This document shows positions 9,833 through 19,951 of a DNA stretch of 64,000 bases, piece after piece. The notes beneath the pieces were generated by a model. That model was not told where the DNA came from, searched no databases, and was given only the letters and a program-made list of their open reading frames with translations. Where the stretch lies: NCBI GenBank assembly GCA_963676865.2, contig CAXXSS010000001.1:2914001-2978000 (forward strand), given 5' to 3'. The stretch is from JAAYUD01 sp963676865 (GTDB lineage Bacteria > Bacteroidota > Bacteroidia > Bacteroidales > Bacteroidaceae). The translations under genes were made by a program, and so were the position numbers. Positions within the stretch are counted from its first letter, which is position 1; each line of letters begins with the position of its first letter.

Positions 9833-12800
9833 TTATTTATTCTTCTCTATCCAACGACGAGCATTAACGAAAGCTTCCAACCAAGGAGTCACTTGATCTT
9901 TTTCTTTTCTGTCGGCAGGATAGCAACCCCATTGCCAAGGATAGATGGCACGTTCGAGGTGAGGCATCATTGCTACATGGCGCCCGTCGGCACTTGCCAA
10001 TGCTGCAATACTATAGTCTGAACCATTAGGATTGCCGGGATATTCATCGTAGCTGTATTTTGCTACAATATTGTAGTGCTCTTCTTCGTAGGGAAGAGAG
10101 AACTTACCTTCTCCATGAGCTACCCAAATGCCAAGCTTGTTGCCTTTGAGCGAATCGAACATTACGCTGTTGCTCTCTTGGATGGTAAGACCCAAAAACG
10201 ATGACTCGAATTTATGGGAATCGTTGTGTAGCATTTTTCCTTTGTTCTCGTCATTCGGGGTAATCAATCCCAATTCTATCATCAACTGGCAACCGTTGCA
10301 AATACCTAGCGATAGCGTATCTTTGCGTGCGTAGAAATTCTTTAGGGCTTCATTGGCTTTTTCGTTATAAAGGAAGCCGCCGGCCCATCCTTTGGCCGAT
10401 CCTAATACATCAGAATTAGAGAAGCCACCGCAGTAGACAATCATATTGACATCGGCAAGCGTTTCGCGTCCGCTAATTAAGTCGGTCATTGTTACATCTT
10501 TCACATCAAAGCCTGCCAAGTAGAGCGACCACGCCATTTCTCGTTCGCCATTTGTACCTTTCTCACGGATAATCGCTGCACGTACACCTGTCGGTTGACG
10601 ACGAGTAGCATTTAATTGATACTGTGACAACTTGCCTGTGAAATTATAATTGAATTTGAATTTGAGAGGTTGCGCCTTGTAATTCTCATAACGCTTTTCG
10701 GCGCATCCGTTTATCGATTGTTTACGATCGAGCAGATAGGATGATTTGTACCAAACATCGCGCAGAGCATCAATATCGAAAGTATGTGTTGTTCCTTCCT
10801 TCTCGACAACAAGATTGCGCTCTTCGCAGGGGTAGCCTATTTTGATGAAACCTACACCAGCTTCTTCGAGCATCTTTTTGACATAGGTTTGATTCTTATC
10901 GCTTATTTGAATGACAAGCCCTGGATTCTCGGCAAAGAGGATTTTAACCAAATCCGATTCCTGAATCTTGTCCAACTTGATGTTCATACCTCCATCTTCG
11001 TTGGCAAAACACATTTCCAGTAATGTTGTAATGAGACCCCCGGCAGATATGTCGTGCATTGCCAAAATCATTCTCTCATGAACCAATTGTTGTATGGCAT
11101 TGAAAGCATCAACAAAATAGTCGGAATCTGTCACTGTGGGAACTTCGCTACCTACGTATCCCAAAGATTGAGCAAGAGCAGAACCTCCGAGTTGTAAGTT
11201 GTCAAAGCTGAAATCAATGTGGTAGAAGTTTGATTCTTTGTCGTTGACCATGACGGGCGATACAGTCTTCTTAACATCGTCCACTTCGCTTCCTGCCGAT
11301 ACGATGACCGTGCCCGGAGAAATTACTTTCTCACCGTTCGGGTAAACTTGAGTTAGAGATAGAGAATCTTTTCCTGTCGGTACATTGACACCTAATTGGA
11401 TACAGAATTCGCTCAATGCTTCGACTGCTTCATAGAGTCGGGCATCTTCTCCTTCTTGCGACCGGCATGGCCACATCCAGTTGGCCGATAACGAAATACT
11501 TTTTAGTCCATCGCTCAGTGAAGCGCCTATGATATTCAATAACGATTCGCTGACAGAAAGAACAGAACCTGCGCATGGATCGGCGAGTCCGGCTTGCGGA
11601 GCATGACCGAGAGCGGTAGCAATACCTTTTGTTCCTGTATAGTCGAGAGCTACCACACCGCAGTCGCTTAACGGCAATTGAAAAGCACCTTGTGTTTGTT
11701 GCCGTGCTACTTTGCCTGTTACAGAGCGGTCCACTTTATTTGTCAACCAATCCTTACATGCCACTGCTTCGAGTTGCAGCACCTTATTGAGATAGTCATT
11801 TATTGTTTTCGTATCATATTCCGGCATTGTATAGTGTCGGTCTTTCGTTTTGTCTATCATATAAGTCTTGGGAGACGAGCCGAACATTTGTTCCAAGCTC
11901 AAGTCGTATGGCTTGGTACCGTCGGGCATTGAGAACGAAAAACGCTGTTCGCCTGTCGCTTCACCAACAACGTACATCGGAGCACGTTCTCTTTCGGCTA
12001 CCTTTTTAACGTGATCGAGAGATTTCTCGTCAATGAGCAATCCCATTCGTTCTTGCGATTCGTTGGCGATGATTTCTTTAATAGATAATGTCTTATCCCC
12101 GATGGGAAGTTTGTCTATTTCGATGTTGCCACCACATTCGTCAACAAGTTCAGAGAAGCAGTTGACGTGACCGGCAGCACCATGATCGTGGATTGAAACG
12201 ATAGGATTTGTCTCTTCTTCGCAGAGGGCACGTACCACATTATAGTCTCTCTTTTGCATTTCTGCATTGGCACGTTGCACGGCATTTAGTTCAATACCTG
12301 TGCTATAGCGTCCTGTGTCTACAGAAGAAACCGAACCTCCTCCTAATCCGATGCGATAATTGTCGCCTCCGATCAGTACTATTTTATTTCCTTTTTGAGC
12401 TGCTCCTTTTTTGAAGTCGCGCTTGGCACCATAACCTACACCTCCTGCCAGCATAATGACTTTGTCGTAGCCATATTTTTCGCCGTTTTCTTCGTGCTCG
12501 AAAGTCAGTAGTGAACCGCAGATCAGCGGTTGCCCGAACTTATTGCCGAAGTCGCTGGCTCCGTTTGAAGCTTTAGTCAATATTTGTTGGGGCGTTTGAT
12601 ATAACCATTTGCGAACCGGGAGTGCTTTTTCCCATTCGCGTTCACCGTCAGTGCGTGGATAAGAAGTCATATAGACTGCCGTTCCTGCAATAGGCCAAGA
12701 ACCTTTACCTCCCGCCATACGGTCACGAATTTCACCTCCCGTACCGGTTGATGCTCCATTGAATGGCTCAACGGTTGTTGGGAAATTGTGCGTTTCCGCC

Positions 12801-13534
12801 TTATAAGAAATAACGCTGTCGATGTCTTTTACTTTGAAGAAGTCTGGCTTTGAATGATCTGCCGGAGCAAACTGTTCAATCTTTGGACCTTCCGCAAAAG
12901 CTACATTATCTTTATATGCTGAGACAATATAATTGAGATTCTCTTTTGTCGTATTTTTGATGAGTTGAAAAAGTGATGAAGGTTTCTCTTCACCGTCAAT
13001 AACAAAAATACCACCAAATATTTTGTGACGACAATGTTCCGAATTGATTTGTGCGAAGCCGAATACTTCGGAATCGGTGAGGGGACGTCCACAATCTTTC
13101 TCTACTTGTTTGAGGTAATTAATTTCTTCGGGCGAAAGCGCCAACCCTTTTTCTTCGTTGTATTTTTCGAGATCTTCGATGTGAACGATTGGTTCGGGTT
13201 TGTGATCGAAAGAAAACACTTTCTGGTCGAGTCCCTTATACATGCGTTGTAACATCGGGTCGAATTCGCAACTCTCATCTTTTACCGGAAAATACTCTTC
13301 TATACGAACGATGCCGTCGAGACCCATATTTTGAGTAATTTCGACGGCATTCGTACTCCACGGAGTAATCATCTCTCGGCGTGGCCCGACGAAATAACCA
13401 TGAAGGTTTTCCTCGTTCTCGACTTGAGCTTCACTGAATAGCCAGCAAAGCTTATTTATTTCTTCTGGAGAAAATGCGTGATCGCTCTCTACGGCAATGA
13501 CGCTCTTAAAAGGGGTTTTGAAAAAAGAAATCAT
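9833..13534 (-). CDS. purL: Phosphoribosylformylglycinamidine synthase
   Basis: 1233 residues from the ATG at 13534-13532. The longer frame begins with a TTG at 13561 that lies inside the promoter -7 box, so it is not used. This is the large single-chain FGAM synthase, which converts FGAR, glutamine and ATP to FGAM in purine synthesis. It has the PurS-like N-terminus, the two AIRS-like halves with SYKAETHNFPTTVEPFNGA and the conserved GDKTLSIKE region, and a C-terminal glutaminase domain. The glutaminase nucleophile Cys is in LGICNGCQ near residue 1105, and the catalytic His is in PHLERAIYP. Length matches the family. It is divergent from rfbA and is followed by the MBL hydrolase. Confidence 0.95.
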   Translation of the reverse strand: MISFFKTPFKSVIAVESDHAFSPEEINKLCWLFSEAQVENEENLHGYFVGPRREMITPWSTNAVEITQNMGLDGIVRIEEYFPVKDESCEFDPMLQRMYKGLDQKVFSFDHKPEPIVHIEDLEKYNEEKGLALSPEEINYLKQVEKDCGRPLTDSEVFGFAQINSEHCRHKIFGGIFVIDGEEKPSSLFQLIKNTTKENLNYIVSAYKDNVAFAEGPKIEQFAPADHSKPDFFKVKDIDSVISYKAETHNFPTTVEPFNGASTGTGGEIRDRMAGGKGSWPIAGTAVYMTSYPRTDGEREWEKALPVRKWLYQTPQQILTKASNGASDFGNKFGQPLICGSLLTFEHEENGEKYGYDKVIMLAGGVGYGAKRDFKKGAAQKGNKIVLIGGDNYRIGLGGGSVSSVDTGRYSTGIELNAVQRANAEMQKRDYNVVRALCEEETNPIVSIHDHGAAGHVNCFSELVDECGGNIEIDKLPIGDKTLSIKEIIANESQERMGLLIDEKSLDHVKKVAERERAPMYVVGEATGEQRFSFSMPDGTKPYDLSLEQMFGSSPKTYMIDKTKDRHYTMPEYDTKTINDYLNKVLQLEAVACKDWLTNKVDRSVTGKVARQQTQGAFQLPLSDCGVVALDYTGTKGIATALGHAPQAGLADPCAGSVLSVSESLLNIIGASLSDGLKSISLSANWMWPCRSQEGEDARLYEAVEALSEFCIQLGVNVPTGKDSLSLTQVYPNGEKVISPGTVIVSAGSEVDDVKKTVSPVMVNDKESNFYHIDFSFDNLQLGGSALAQSLGYVGSEVPTVTDSDYFVDAFNAIQQLVHERMILAMHDISAGGLITTLLEMCFANEDGGMNIKLDKIQESDLVKILFAENPGLVIQISDKNQTYVKKMLEEAGVGFIKIGYPCEERNLVVEKEGTTHTFDIDALRDVWYKSSYLLDRKQSINGCAEKRYENYKAQPLKFKFNYNFTGKLSQYQLNATRRQPTGVRAAIIREKGTNGEREMAWSLYLAGFDVKDVTMTDLISGRETLADVNMIVYCGGFSNSDVLGSAKGWAGGFLYNEKANEALKNFYARKDTLSLGICNGCQLMIELGLITPNDENKGKMLHNDSHKFESSFLGLTIQESNSVMFDSLKGNKLGIWVAHGEGKFSLPYEEEHYNIVAKYSYDEYPGNPNGSDYSIAALASADGRHVAMMPHLERAIYPWQWGCYPADRKEKDQVTPWLEAFVNARRWIEKNK

Positions 13535-13558
13535 TGAATTGTATTCATTACTTTGGTG

Positions 13559-13566
13559 CAAAGATA
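13559..13566 (-). promoter_or_regulatory. purL promoter -7 box
   Basis: On the minus strand the sequence reads TATCTTTG, a perfect -7 element, followed 25 bases later by the purL ATG. No clear TTTG box is visible 19-21 bases upstream. Confidence 0.6.
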
Positions 13567-13678
13567 AAGACTTTCTCTCGTTTTCCGGAACTTTTGTATG
13601 ACTTTCTTAGTTTTCGTGCAGATTATTTTGTTACGTCGTTCAAAATAATTTAATTTGCAGAATGAAAAAAGTGAATAT

Positions 13679-14542
13679 ATGAAAGGTATTATTTTGGCAG
13701 GTGGAAGTGCGACCCGTCTTTATCCTTTGTCTAAGGCTATATCTAAACAGATAATGCCTGTCTATGACAAACCGATGATTTACTATCCGCTTTCGACTTT
13801 GATGCTTGCCGGCATTCGTGAAGTGCTGATTATTTCAACACCACGAGATTTACCAATGTTTGAACAACTCTTCGGTAGCGGAGAGAAGTTGGGAATGAGT
13901 TTCACTTATAAGATACAAGAAAACCCCAATGGATTGGCACAGGCTTTTGTGCTTGGTGCTGAATTCTTGAATGGTGAATCGGGATGTCTTATCTTGGGAG
14001 ATAATATGTTTTATGGACAAGGCTTCTCTGAAATGTTGCATCGGGCTTCTGCTTTGAAACGCGGGGCTTGTATCTTTGGATATTGTGTTAAAGATCCTCG
14101 AGCTTATGGCGTTGTCGAATTCGACGCCGAAGGAAAGGTCCTTTCGCTTGAAGAAAAGCCTACTCAACCTAAAAGTAATTATGCTGTACCTGGACTCTAT
14201 TTTTACGATTCGACTGTTGTAGCGAAAGCTGCTGCACTGAAACCCTCGGTACGTGGAGAATATGAAATTACCGATTTGAACAAGCTTTATCTTGAAGAGG
14301 GTTCACTGAAAGTGGAGCTTTTCGGACGTGGTTTTGCATGGCTTGATACGGGCAATTGTGATAGTCTGCTTGAGGCTTCTAACTTTGTTGCTACTATTCA
14401 GAATCGCCAAGGATTTTATGTCAGTTGTATCGAAGAGATTGCTTGGCGTAATGGATGGATTGATGATACTCAACTTATACAATTGGGCGAAAGTCTCCAG
14501 AAAACAGAATATGGTAAATACTTGCTCGATTTAGTACACTAA
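13679..14542 (+). CDS. rfbA: Glucose-1-phosphate thymidylyltransferase
   Basis: 287 residues from the ATG at 13679. The N-terminal nucleotide-binding signature is MKGIILAGGSATRLYPLS, followed by KQIMPVYDKPMIYYPLS, both typical of RfbA/RmlA. ILGDNMFYG and the EEKPTQPKSNYAVPGLYFYD region are also in place. It makes dTDP-glucose from glucose-1-phosphate and dTTP. The next gene, 10 bases downstream, is rfbB, but rfbC and rfbD are not here. The product is therefore probably dTDP-4-keto-6-deoxyglucose, shared with other pathways such as the amino-sugar genes at the end of the window. Confidence 0.95.
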   Translation: MKGIILAGGSATRLYPLSKAISKQIMPVYDKPMIYYPLSTLMLAGIREVLIISTPRDLPMFEQLFGSGEKLGMSFTYKIQENPNGLAQAFVLGAEFLNGESGCLILGDNMFYGQGFSEMLHRASALKRGACIFGYCVKDPRAYGVVEFDAEGKVLSLEEKPTQPKSNYAVPGLYFYDSTVVAKAAALKPSVRGEYEITDLNKLYLEEGSLKVELFGRGFAWLDTGNCDSLLEASNFVATIQNRQGFYVSCIEEIAWRNGWIDDTQLIQLGESLQKTEYGKYLLDLVH

Positions 14543-14552
14543 ATAATATAAT

Positions 14553-15692
14553 ATGAAAACTTATCTTGTTACCGGTGCTGCCGGATTTATAGGCGCAAAC
14601 TATCTGAAATATATATTGAATATCCATGATGATATCAAGGTTGTTGTACTTGATGCGCTGACTTATGCCGGCAATTTGGGGACGATAGCCGATGATATTG
14701 ATAACGAACGTTGTATTTTTGTTCGTGGTGATATTGGTGACGCAGAACTTGTTGGACGTCTTTTTGCTACTTTTCGTTTTGATTATGTAGTGAACTTTGC
14801 AGCCGAGAGTCATGTAGATCGCAGCATTGAAAATCCACAGCTTTTCTTGCAGACTAATATCTTGGGTACTCAAAATTTGCTCGAAGTAGCACGTCGGGCA
14901 TGGGTCAAAGGCAAAGATGAGAGTGGCTATCCAACTTGGCAACATGGTGTGCGTTTTCATCAAGTATCTACCGACGAGGTCTACGGTTCGTTGGGCGTTG
15001 AAGGGTATTTTACAGAAGATACGCCGCTTCAACCGCATAGTCCTTATAGTGCTTCAAAGACAAGTGCCGATCTTGTGGTAATGGCTTATCGCGATACTTA
15101 TAAAATGCCCGTATCCATCACTCGTTGCTCTAATAATTATGGTCCGTACCATTTTCCTGAAAAGCTTATACCGCTAATTATTAAAAATATACTTGCCGGT
15201 AAGCAACTTCCCGTATATGGTGATGGTAGTAATGTTCGCGATTGGCTTTATGTAGAAGACCATTGCAAAGCGATTGATTTGGTTGTTACAAAAGGACACG
15301 ATGGTGAAATCTATAATGTAGGAGGGCACAACGAACGAACCAACTTGCAAATAGTTAAATTGACTATTGCTACTATTCATCGGTTGATGGACGAGCATCC
15401 TCTTTATCGTAATATGTTGAAAAAGCAGGTGAAGAATGCTGATGGTTCCATCTCTATCGACTGGATTAATGACGATCTAATAACATTTGTCAAAGACCGT
15501 TTGGGACATGATCAACGTTACGCTATAGATCCGTCAAAGATTAAAGCTGAATTGGGGTGGTATCCGGAAACCACGTTTGAAGTAGGAATTGTGAAGACCA
15601 TTGAATGGAATCTCAATAATCAAAAGTGGGTTGAAGAGGTTACTAGTGGCGATTATCAAAAATATTACGATAGAATGTACGGAAATAGATAA
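14553..15692 (+). CDS. rfbB: dTDP-glucose 4,6-dehydratase
   Basis: 379 residues. The NAD-binding loop TGAAGFIGANYL is at residues 7-18, STDEVYGSLG carries the active-site Thr/Asp/Glu, and the catalytic pair is in YSASKTSADL. It converts dTDP-glucose to dTDP-4-keto-6-deoxyglucose in the cytoplasm. It is cotranscribed with rfbA (10-base gap). Its last 28 bases overlap the 3' end of menA on the other strand. Confidence 0.95.
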   Translation: MKTYLVTGAAGFIGANYLKYILNIHDDIKVVVLDALTYAGNLGTIADDIDNERCIFVRGDIGDAELVGRLFATFRFDYVVNFAAESHVDRSIENPQLFLQTNILGTQNLLEVARRAWVKGKDESGYPTWQHGVRFHQVSTDEVYGSLGVEGYFTEDTPLQPHSPYSASKTSADLVVMAYRDTYKMPVSITRCSNNYGPYHFPEKLIPLIIKNILAGKQLPVYGDGSNVRDWLYVEDHCKAIDLVVTKGHDGEIYNVGGHNERTNLQIVKLTIATIHRLMDEHPLYRNMLKKQVKNADGSISIDWINDDLITFVKDRLGHDQRYAIDPSKIKAELGWYPETTFEVGIVKTIEWNLNNQKWVEEVTSGDYQKYYDRMYGNR

Positions 15693-16630
15693 TCGAGTAT
15701 CATTCCTATTGCCGATAATAAACCGAATAATAGCATGTTGCGGGATGTCTTCCCCAATATGCTATTTAATTTTTTACCAGTGCCTATAGCCATCATACTT
15801 TTCCATGTGAGGTAATGCGGAATGAGATATATTATAGGTAATAAAGCGGTAAACCAGTATATTCTGAGATAAGGTTCCTGCATTCCAAAAGATTCCGCTC
15901 CATGTTGTGTTTGACAAAGCATTAGCATCATTAACATTGTTGCACCCCAACCCGATGATAAATATAAAATTTCTCCAAACTTCTTTCCAAAGCGTACGAT
16001 CAATGTCTTTTTATGACTTTTTTTATCGGCTTCGTAGTCTCGATAGTTGTTTACTATCAAAAGTGTCTCAATGACCAATCCGCATGCGAGCGCTGTCAAT
16101 GTTGTATGGATTGTCCATTGCAACGCTTGTACATAATATGTTCCTCCTACTGCAGTTAGTCCAAAAAACACAATAACCATGATGTCTCCGAAACCATAGT
16201 AAGAAAGACATATGGTATAAAGGAAGGCGAATATGATACTTGCAATACCGATCCATATCATATTCCAACCGCCATAATAAATCAAGATGCAACCGATAAT
16301 CCCTGCAAAAGCGATAGTGATAGCTATGCCCCATTTCATGGCATAAGGTGATATCCAACCTTGAGCACAAGCTCTTTCCGGACCAAGTCGGTCTTCTCGA
16401 TCACTTCCTTTTAGATAATCATATAAGTCATTGATGAAGTTGGCTGCAATCTGCATTAAGCCAGCGAAGAGTAGGCAAACTAAAGCGGGGATCCAGAAAA
16501 ACTTTTGATCTAATAATGCTAAGGCACTTCCCATTAGAACCGGAATAATAGCGCCTGTTAGCGTTTTGGGACGTGCGGCAAGAATCCACGCATAAAAAGA
16601 ATTCTTTTGAATCGTATTGTTCATCTTCAT
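15665..16630 (-). CDS. menA: 1,4-dihydroxy-2-naphthoate polyprenyltransferase
   Basis: 321 residues with about eight or nine hydrophobic membrane segments. The prenyl-diphosphate-binding motif is in NFINDLYDYLKG near residue 65, and the second acidic motif is in NYRDYEADKKS near residue 195; both fit the UbiA superfamily, MenA branch. It attaches the isoprenoid tail in menaquinone synthesis at the inner membrane. A second ATG two codons downstream is an equally good start. The 3' end overlaps rfbB by 28 bases in convergent orientation. Confidence 0.9.
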   Translation of the reverse strand: MKMNNTIQKNSFYAWILAARPKTLTGAIIPVLMGSALALLDQKFFWIPALVCLLFAGLMQIAANFINDLYDYLKGSDREDRLGPERACAQGWISPYAMKWGIAITIAFAGIIGCILIYYGGWNMIWIGIASIIFAFLYTICLSYYGFGDIMVIVFFGLTAVGGTYYVQALQWTIHTTLTALACGLVIETLLIVNNYRDYEADKKSHKKTLIVRFGKKFGEILYLSSGWGATMLMMLMLCQTQHGAESFGMQEPYLRIYWFTALLPIIYLIPHYLTWKSMMAIGTGKKLNSILGKTSRNMLLFGLLSAIGMILDYLFPYILS

Positions 16631-16982
16631 TTGTTTTAATTATATGCCTATCTTAACCCTCTGTCGTTAACTCGATGAAGCGATATATACCGCATATGGA
16701 TGATAGGATCAATGGATATCCAAACCCTTTTGAGGCGGTAAAGGTAGTGAAAAAAGAGAAAAATATTGCTATGTAATGTATAGTAAGTTGTTTGTTTCGG
16801 TTGAATATTGCTTATTATTTCTTTTTTGTTGTAGTGACAAAATGTTTTATTTGAGCGTATTACTTGTCGTCTTTTTGATAATAATGAGTGCAAAGGAATT
16901 TGTTATTATTCAATATTATGTTAATCTATTTATTTCTGAGTACCCACTATTGAGTATTGTTATTTAAATTCTGTCTAAATAG

Positions 16983-17013
16983 TTGTGCGATACTCAGCTT
17001 ATCGCTACCTTTG
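16983..17013 (+). promoter_or_regulatory. feoAB promoter, in the 424-bp menA-feoAB gap
   Basis: TACCTTTG at 17006-17013 is a perfect -7 box, with GTTG at 16982-16985 as a partial -33 box 20 bases upstream. The start of feoAB at 17055 leaves a leader of about 35 bases. The remainder of the gap (16631-16982) is A/T-rich and shows no gene. I found no obvious Fur-like palindrome. Confidence 0.65.
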
Positions 17014-17054
17014 TTTCGAGAAACAGAAATAAAGGACTAAAAAATAATAGATAT

Positions 17055-19568
17055 ATGCGTTTATCAGAATTGAAAACAGGCGAAAAGGGAGTCGTTGTAA
17101 AGGTTCTAGGTCATGGCGGTTTCCGTAAGCGCATCGTTGAAATGGGATTCATAAAGGGGAAGATTGTTGAAGTGCTGTTGAATGCTCCGTTGAGAGATCC
17201 AGTGAAATATCGTATTATGGGTTATGAAATTTCTTTGCGGCATGAAGAGGCGGAGATGATTGAAATTATCAGCGAAGAAGAAGCGAAACAACTGGAAGTC
17301 GAACAAGAGAGCATAGATTTGCCTCATTCACACGGTCTGATAGATGAAAACGAAACGCTGACCGACGAAGAACTGAAAGAATTGGCCCTGAAAAAACGTC
17401 GTACTATTAATGTAGCGCTGGTTGGTAATCCTAATTGTGGTAAAACGTCTCTTTTTAATATTGCATCGGGGGCACATGAGCATGTAGGCAACTATAGTGG
17501 TGTCACCGTTGATGCCAAAGATGGTTATTTCGATTTTGAAGGTTACCATTTTTGTATTGTTGATCTTCCGGGTACTTATTCACTGTCGGCATATAGTCCG
17601 GAAGAACTTTATGTTCGGAAGCAGATCATTGAAAAAACGCCTGATGTTATTGTCAATGTGGTTGATGCGTCAAATTTGGAACGCAATCTTTATCTTACTA
17701 CTCAGCTCATTGATATGAATCTTCGTATGGTCGTTGCGTTGAATATGTACGACGAACTCGAGCAAAGCGGCAATAAACTTGATTATCGTTTGTTGGGTCA
17801 ATTGTTTGGTATACCAATGGTACCAACTGTATGTCGCAATGGGACAGGGATAGAATTGCTTTTTCATATTATTATTAATCTCTACGAAGGTATTGATTTC
17901 CTGGATGAAAATGGTAATATAAATACTGAAGTGGCGCAGCAATTGAGAAATTGGCATAAACAATATCATAGTGATGAAAAGGGACAAGAATCTCATGAAG
18001 AAGATTTTGCTCAAGGGCCACGTCCGCATGGCAACGTGTTTCGTCACATTCATATCAATCATGGTAAAGAAATAGAAAAGGGAATTGAGGCTATCAAGAA
18101 GGAACTTGAGAAAGACGAAAATATTCGCCATAAATATTCTTTGCGCTATTTGTCTATCAAGCTGATGGAGAGAGATAAAAGTGTTGATCAGTTTGTTAAC
18201 ACGTTGCCCAATGGTAAAGAGGTTACCACTATTCGTGATAAAGAAACTGCAACTATTCTGCAAACCTTGAAGGAAGATAGCGAAACGGCGATAATGAATG
18301 CTAAATATGGATTTATTTCAGGTGCATTGCATGAAGCCTATGTTGATGTTCATCGTAAAGATACTCGTCAGTTCACCAAAATGCTCGATTCGATTGTTAC
18401 CAATCGGATTGTAGGATATCCTATTTTCTTCTTTTTCTTATGGTTGATGTTCGAGACAACCTTTGTTTTGGGCCAGTACCCTATGGACTGGATAAAAGCG
18501 GGTATTGGTGCGTTAAGCGATTTTGTGAAGAATGTAATGAGCACCGGGCCGTTGCGTGATCTTATTACCGATGGTATATTGGGCGGTGTAGGTGCTGTTA
18601 TTGTCTTTTTACCTCAAATATTGATACTCTATTTCTTCATTTCTCTTATGGAAGAGTCGGGGTATATGGCTCGGGCTGCTTTTATTATGGATAAGATTAT
18701 GCATAAAATGGGGCTTCATGGCAAATCATTCATACCGCTTATCATGGGTTTCGGTTGTAATGTACCCGCCATCATGGCAACTAGGACCATCGAAAGTAGA
18801 AAGAGCAGGTTGATTACGATGTTGGTATTGCCTTTGATGAGTTGTAGTGCTCGGCTTCCCATTTACTTGATTATCACAGGAATCTTTTTTGCACATTATC
18901 AAGGGCTCGTTATATTGTTGCTCTACGTTGTTGGTATTTTACTTTCGGTAGCAATGGCAAGATTGTTTTCTGTCGTTCTAGTTAAAGGCGACGATACCCC
19001 TTTTGTAATGGAGTTGCCGCCTTATCGTATGCCGACAACGAAAGCCATTTTCCGTCATACATGGGAGAAAGGACGCCAGTATCTGAAAAAAATGGGAGGA
19101 ATTATTTTAGCAGCATCTGTTATTATATGGTTCTTGGGGTATTATCCCCATCATAATGCATATAACTCTGTTCAGCAACAACAAGAGCATTCTTATCTCG
19201 GAATGATAGGAAAAACGATCGAACCGGCTCTTCGTCCTTGTGGATTTGATTGGAAAATGGGGGTAGGACTTGTCTCTGGTGCAGGTGCCAAAGAGTTGGT
19301 AGCAAGTACAATGGGTATTCTCTATGGCAATAATACCGGTTCGAACAATACACAGATGGCTACCAGTATTCGTGCTGACGGTATCACTTCTTTGGGGGCT
19401 TTTAGTTATTTGCTTTTTGTTCTTATCTACTTCCCTTGTATAGCCACGATTTCTGCTATTAAGAATGAATCGGGACGCTGGAAGTGGGCACTTTTTGCAG
19501 CGGGTTATACCACTCTATTGGCTTGGTTTGTATCATTTATTGTTTATCAAGTAGGAGGATTGTTCTGA
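17055..19568 (+). CDS. feoB: Fused FeoA-FeoB ferrous iron transporter
   Basis: 837 residues from the ATG at 17055; the frame extends upstream, but that part covers the promoter. Residues 1-75 are a FeoA (SH3-like) domain, joined by an acidic linker to FeoB. The G domain shows VGNPNCGKTSLF (G1, near residue 122), the Thr of SGVTVDAKDG, DLPGTYSLSAYSPEE (G3) and NMYDE (G4). The membrane part follows after a long insertion, with gating motifs including MGFGCNVPA and the SCSARLPIY core. It imports Fe(II) across the inner membrane. The A-B fusion is usual in Bacteroidetes. A small Cys-rich gene overlaps its stop. Confidence 0.95.
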   Translation: MRLSELKTGEKGVVVKVLGHGGFRKRIVEMGFIKGKIVEVLLNAPLRDPVKYRIMGYEISLRHEEAEMIEIISEEEAKQLEVEQESIDLPHSHGLIDENETLTDEELKELALKKRRTINVALVGNPNCGKTSLFNIASGAHEHVGNYSGVTVDAKDGYFDFEGYHFCIVDLPGTYSLSAYSPEELYVRKQIIEKTPDVIVNVVDASNLERNLYLTTQLIDMNLRMVVALNMYDELEQSGNKLDYRLLGQLFGIPMVPTVCRNGTGIELLFHIIINLYEGIDFLDENGNINTEVAQQLRNWHKQYHSDEKGQESHEEDFAQGPRPHGNVFRHIHINHGKEIEKGIEAIKKELEKDENIRHKYSLRYLSIKLMERDKSVDQFVNTLPNGKEVTTIRDKETATILQTLKEDSETAIMNAKYGFISGALHEAYVDVHRKDTRQFTKMLDSIVTNRIVGYPIFFFFLWLMFETTFVLGQYPMDWIKAGIGALSDFVKNVMSTGPLRDLITDGILGGVGAVIVFLPQILILYFFISLMEESGYMARAAFIMDKIMHKMGLHGKSFIPLIMGFGCNVPAIMATRTIESRKSRLITMLVLPLMSCSARLPIYLIITGIFFAHYQGLVILLLYVVGILLSVAMARLFSVVLVKGDDTPFVMELPPYRMPTTKAIFRHTWEKGRQYLKKMGGIILAASVIIWFLGYYPHHNAYNSVQQQQEHSYLGMIGKTIEPALRPCGFDWKMGVGLVSGAGAKELVASTMGILYGNNTGSNNTQMATSIRADGITSLGAFSYLLFVLIYFPCIATISAIKNESGRWKWALFAAGYTTLLAWFVSFIVYQVGGLF

Positions 19569-19747
19569 TGGGAATTCAAGAGATCATAGTCTTTATTGTT
19601 GTGGTGCTTTGTGTCGCATGGGTTATATATAGGCGTTTCGTCAAAAAGAAAAAGGGATCTGGTTGCGATTCGTGCACTGCAGATTGTCAACTTCGTGGCC
19701 TGATGCAACAAAAACAAAATGATTGTTGCAAACAGAAGAAAAAATAA
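19568..19747 (+). CDS. FeoB-associated Cys-rich membrane protein
   Basis: 59 residues; the ATG shares its first base with the last base of the feoAB stop (TGATG), so the two are translationally coupled. One N-terminal membrane helix (residues 4-22) is followed by a lysine cluster and a short Cys-rich tail with Cys in GCDSCTADC and DCCKQ. This is the arrangement of the small FeoB-associated proteins, which are thought to assist or regulate iron import. The Cys residues could bind a metal or an Fe-S cluster, which is inference. Confidence 0.8.
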   Translation: MGIQEIIVFIVVVLCVAWVIYRRFVKKKKGSGCDSCTADCQLRGLMQQKQNDCCKQKKK

Positions 19748-19767
19748 AGAAAAAGTTAGGCCTAATA

Positions 19768-19798
19768 GTTGGAGATTAAAAAAAATGCATTACCTTTG
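19768..19798 (+). promoter_or_regulatory. tRNA-Cys promoter
   Basis: GTTG at 19768-19771 and TACCTTTG at 19791-19798, 19 bases apart, end 21 bases before the tRNA. Confidence 0.65.
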
Positions 19799-19819
19799 CA
19801 ACCGCAAATGAAAGTATAG

Positions 19820-19890
19820 GGTACCTTGACCGAGTGGCTAGGTGGCGGTCTGCAAAACCGTATACGGCAGTTCGAATCTGCCAGGTACCT
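19820..19890 (+). tRNA. tRNA-Cys (GCA)
   Basis: The acceptor arms GGTACCT and AGGTACC pair perfectly, the discriminator base is T (the cysteine identity base), and the anticodon loop is cTGCAAA with anticodon GCA. The T arm contains ttcgaatc. CCA is not encoded. Length is 71 bases. Confidence 0.95.
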
Positions 19891-19900
19891 CAAAATAGGT

Positions 19901-19937
19901 AAAACGGCGATAGACATTGGTCTTTCGTCGTTTTTTT
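19901..19937 (+). terminator. Terminator after tRNA-Cys
   Basis: The stem aaacggcga/tcgtcgttt, with one G-U pair, is followed by a run of Ts. It separates the tRNA from tilS, although some read-through is likely because tilS shows no clear promoter of its own. Confidence 0.6.
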
Positions 19938-19951
19938 ATAAAAGTGTAACG

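Noticed and set aside
13535..13561. Longer purL from a TTG
   Set aside because: The TTG is part of the TATCTTTG promoter box; the ATG at 13534 is the first usable start.
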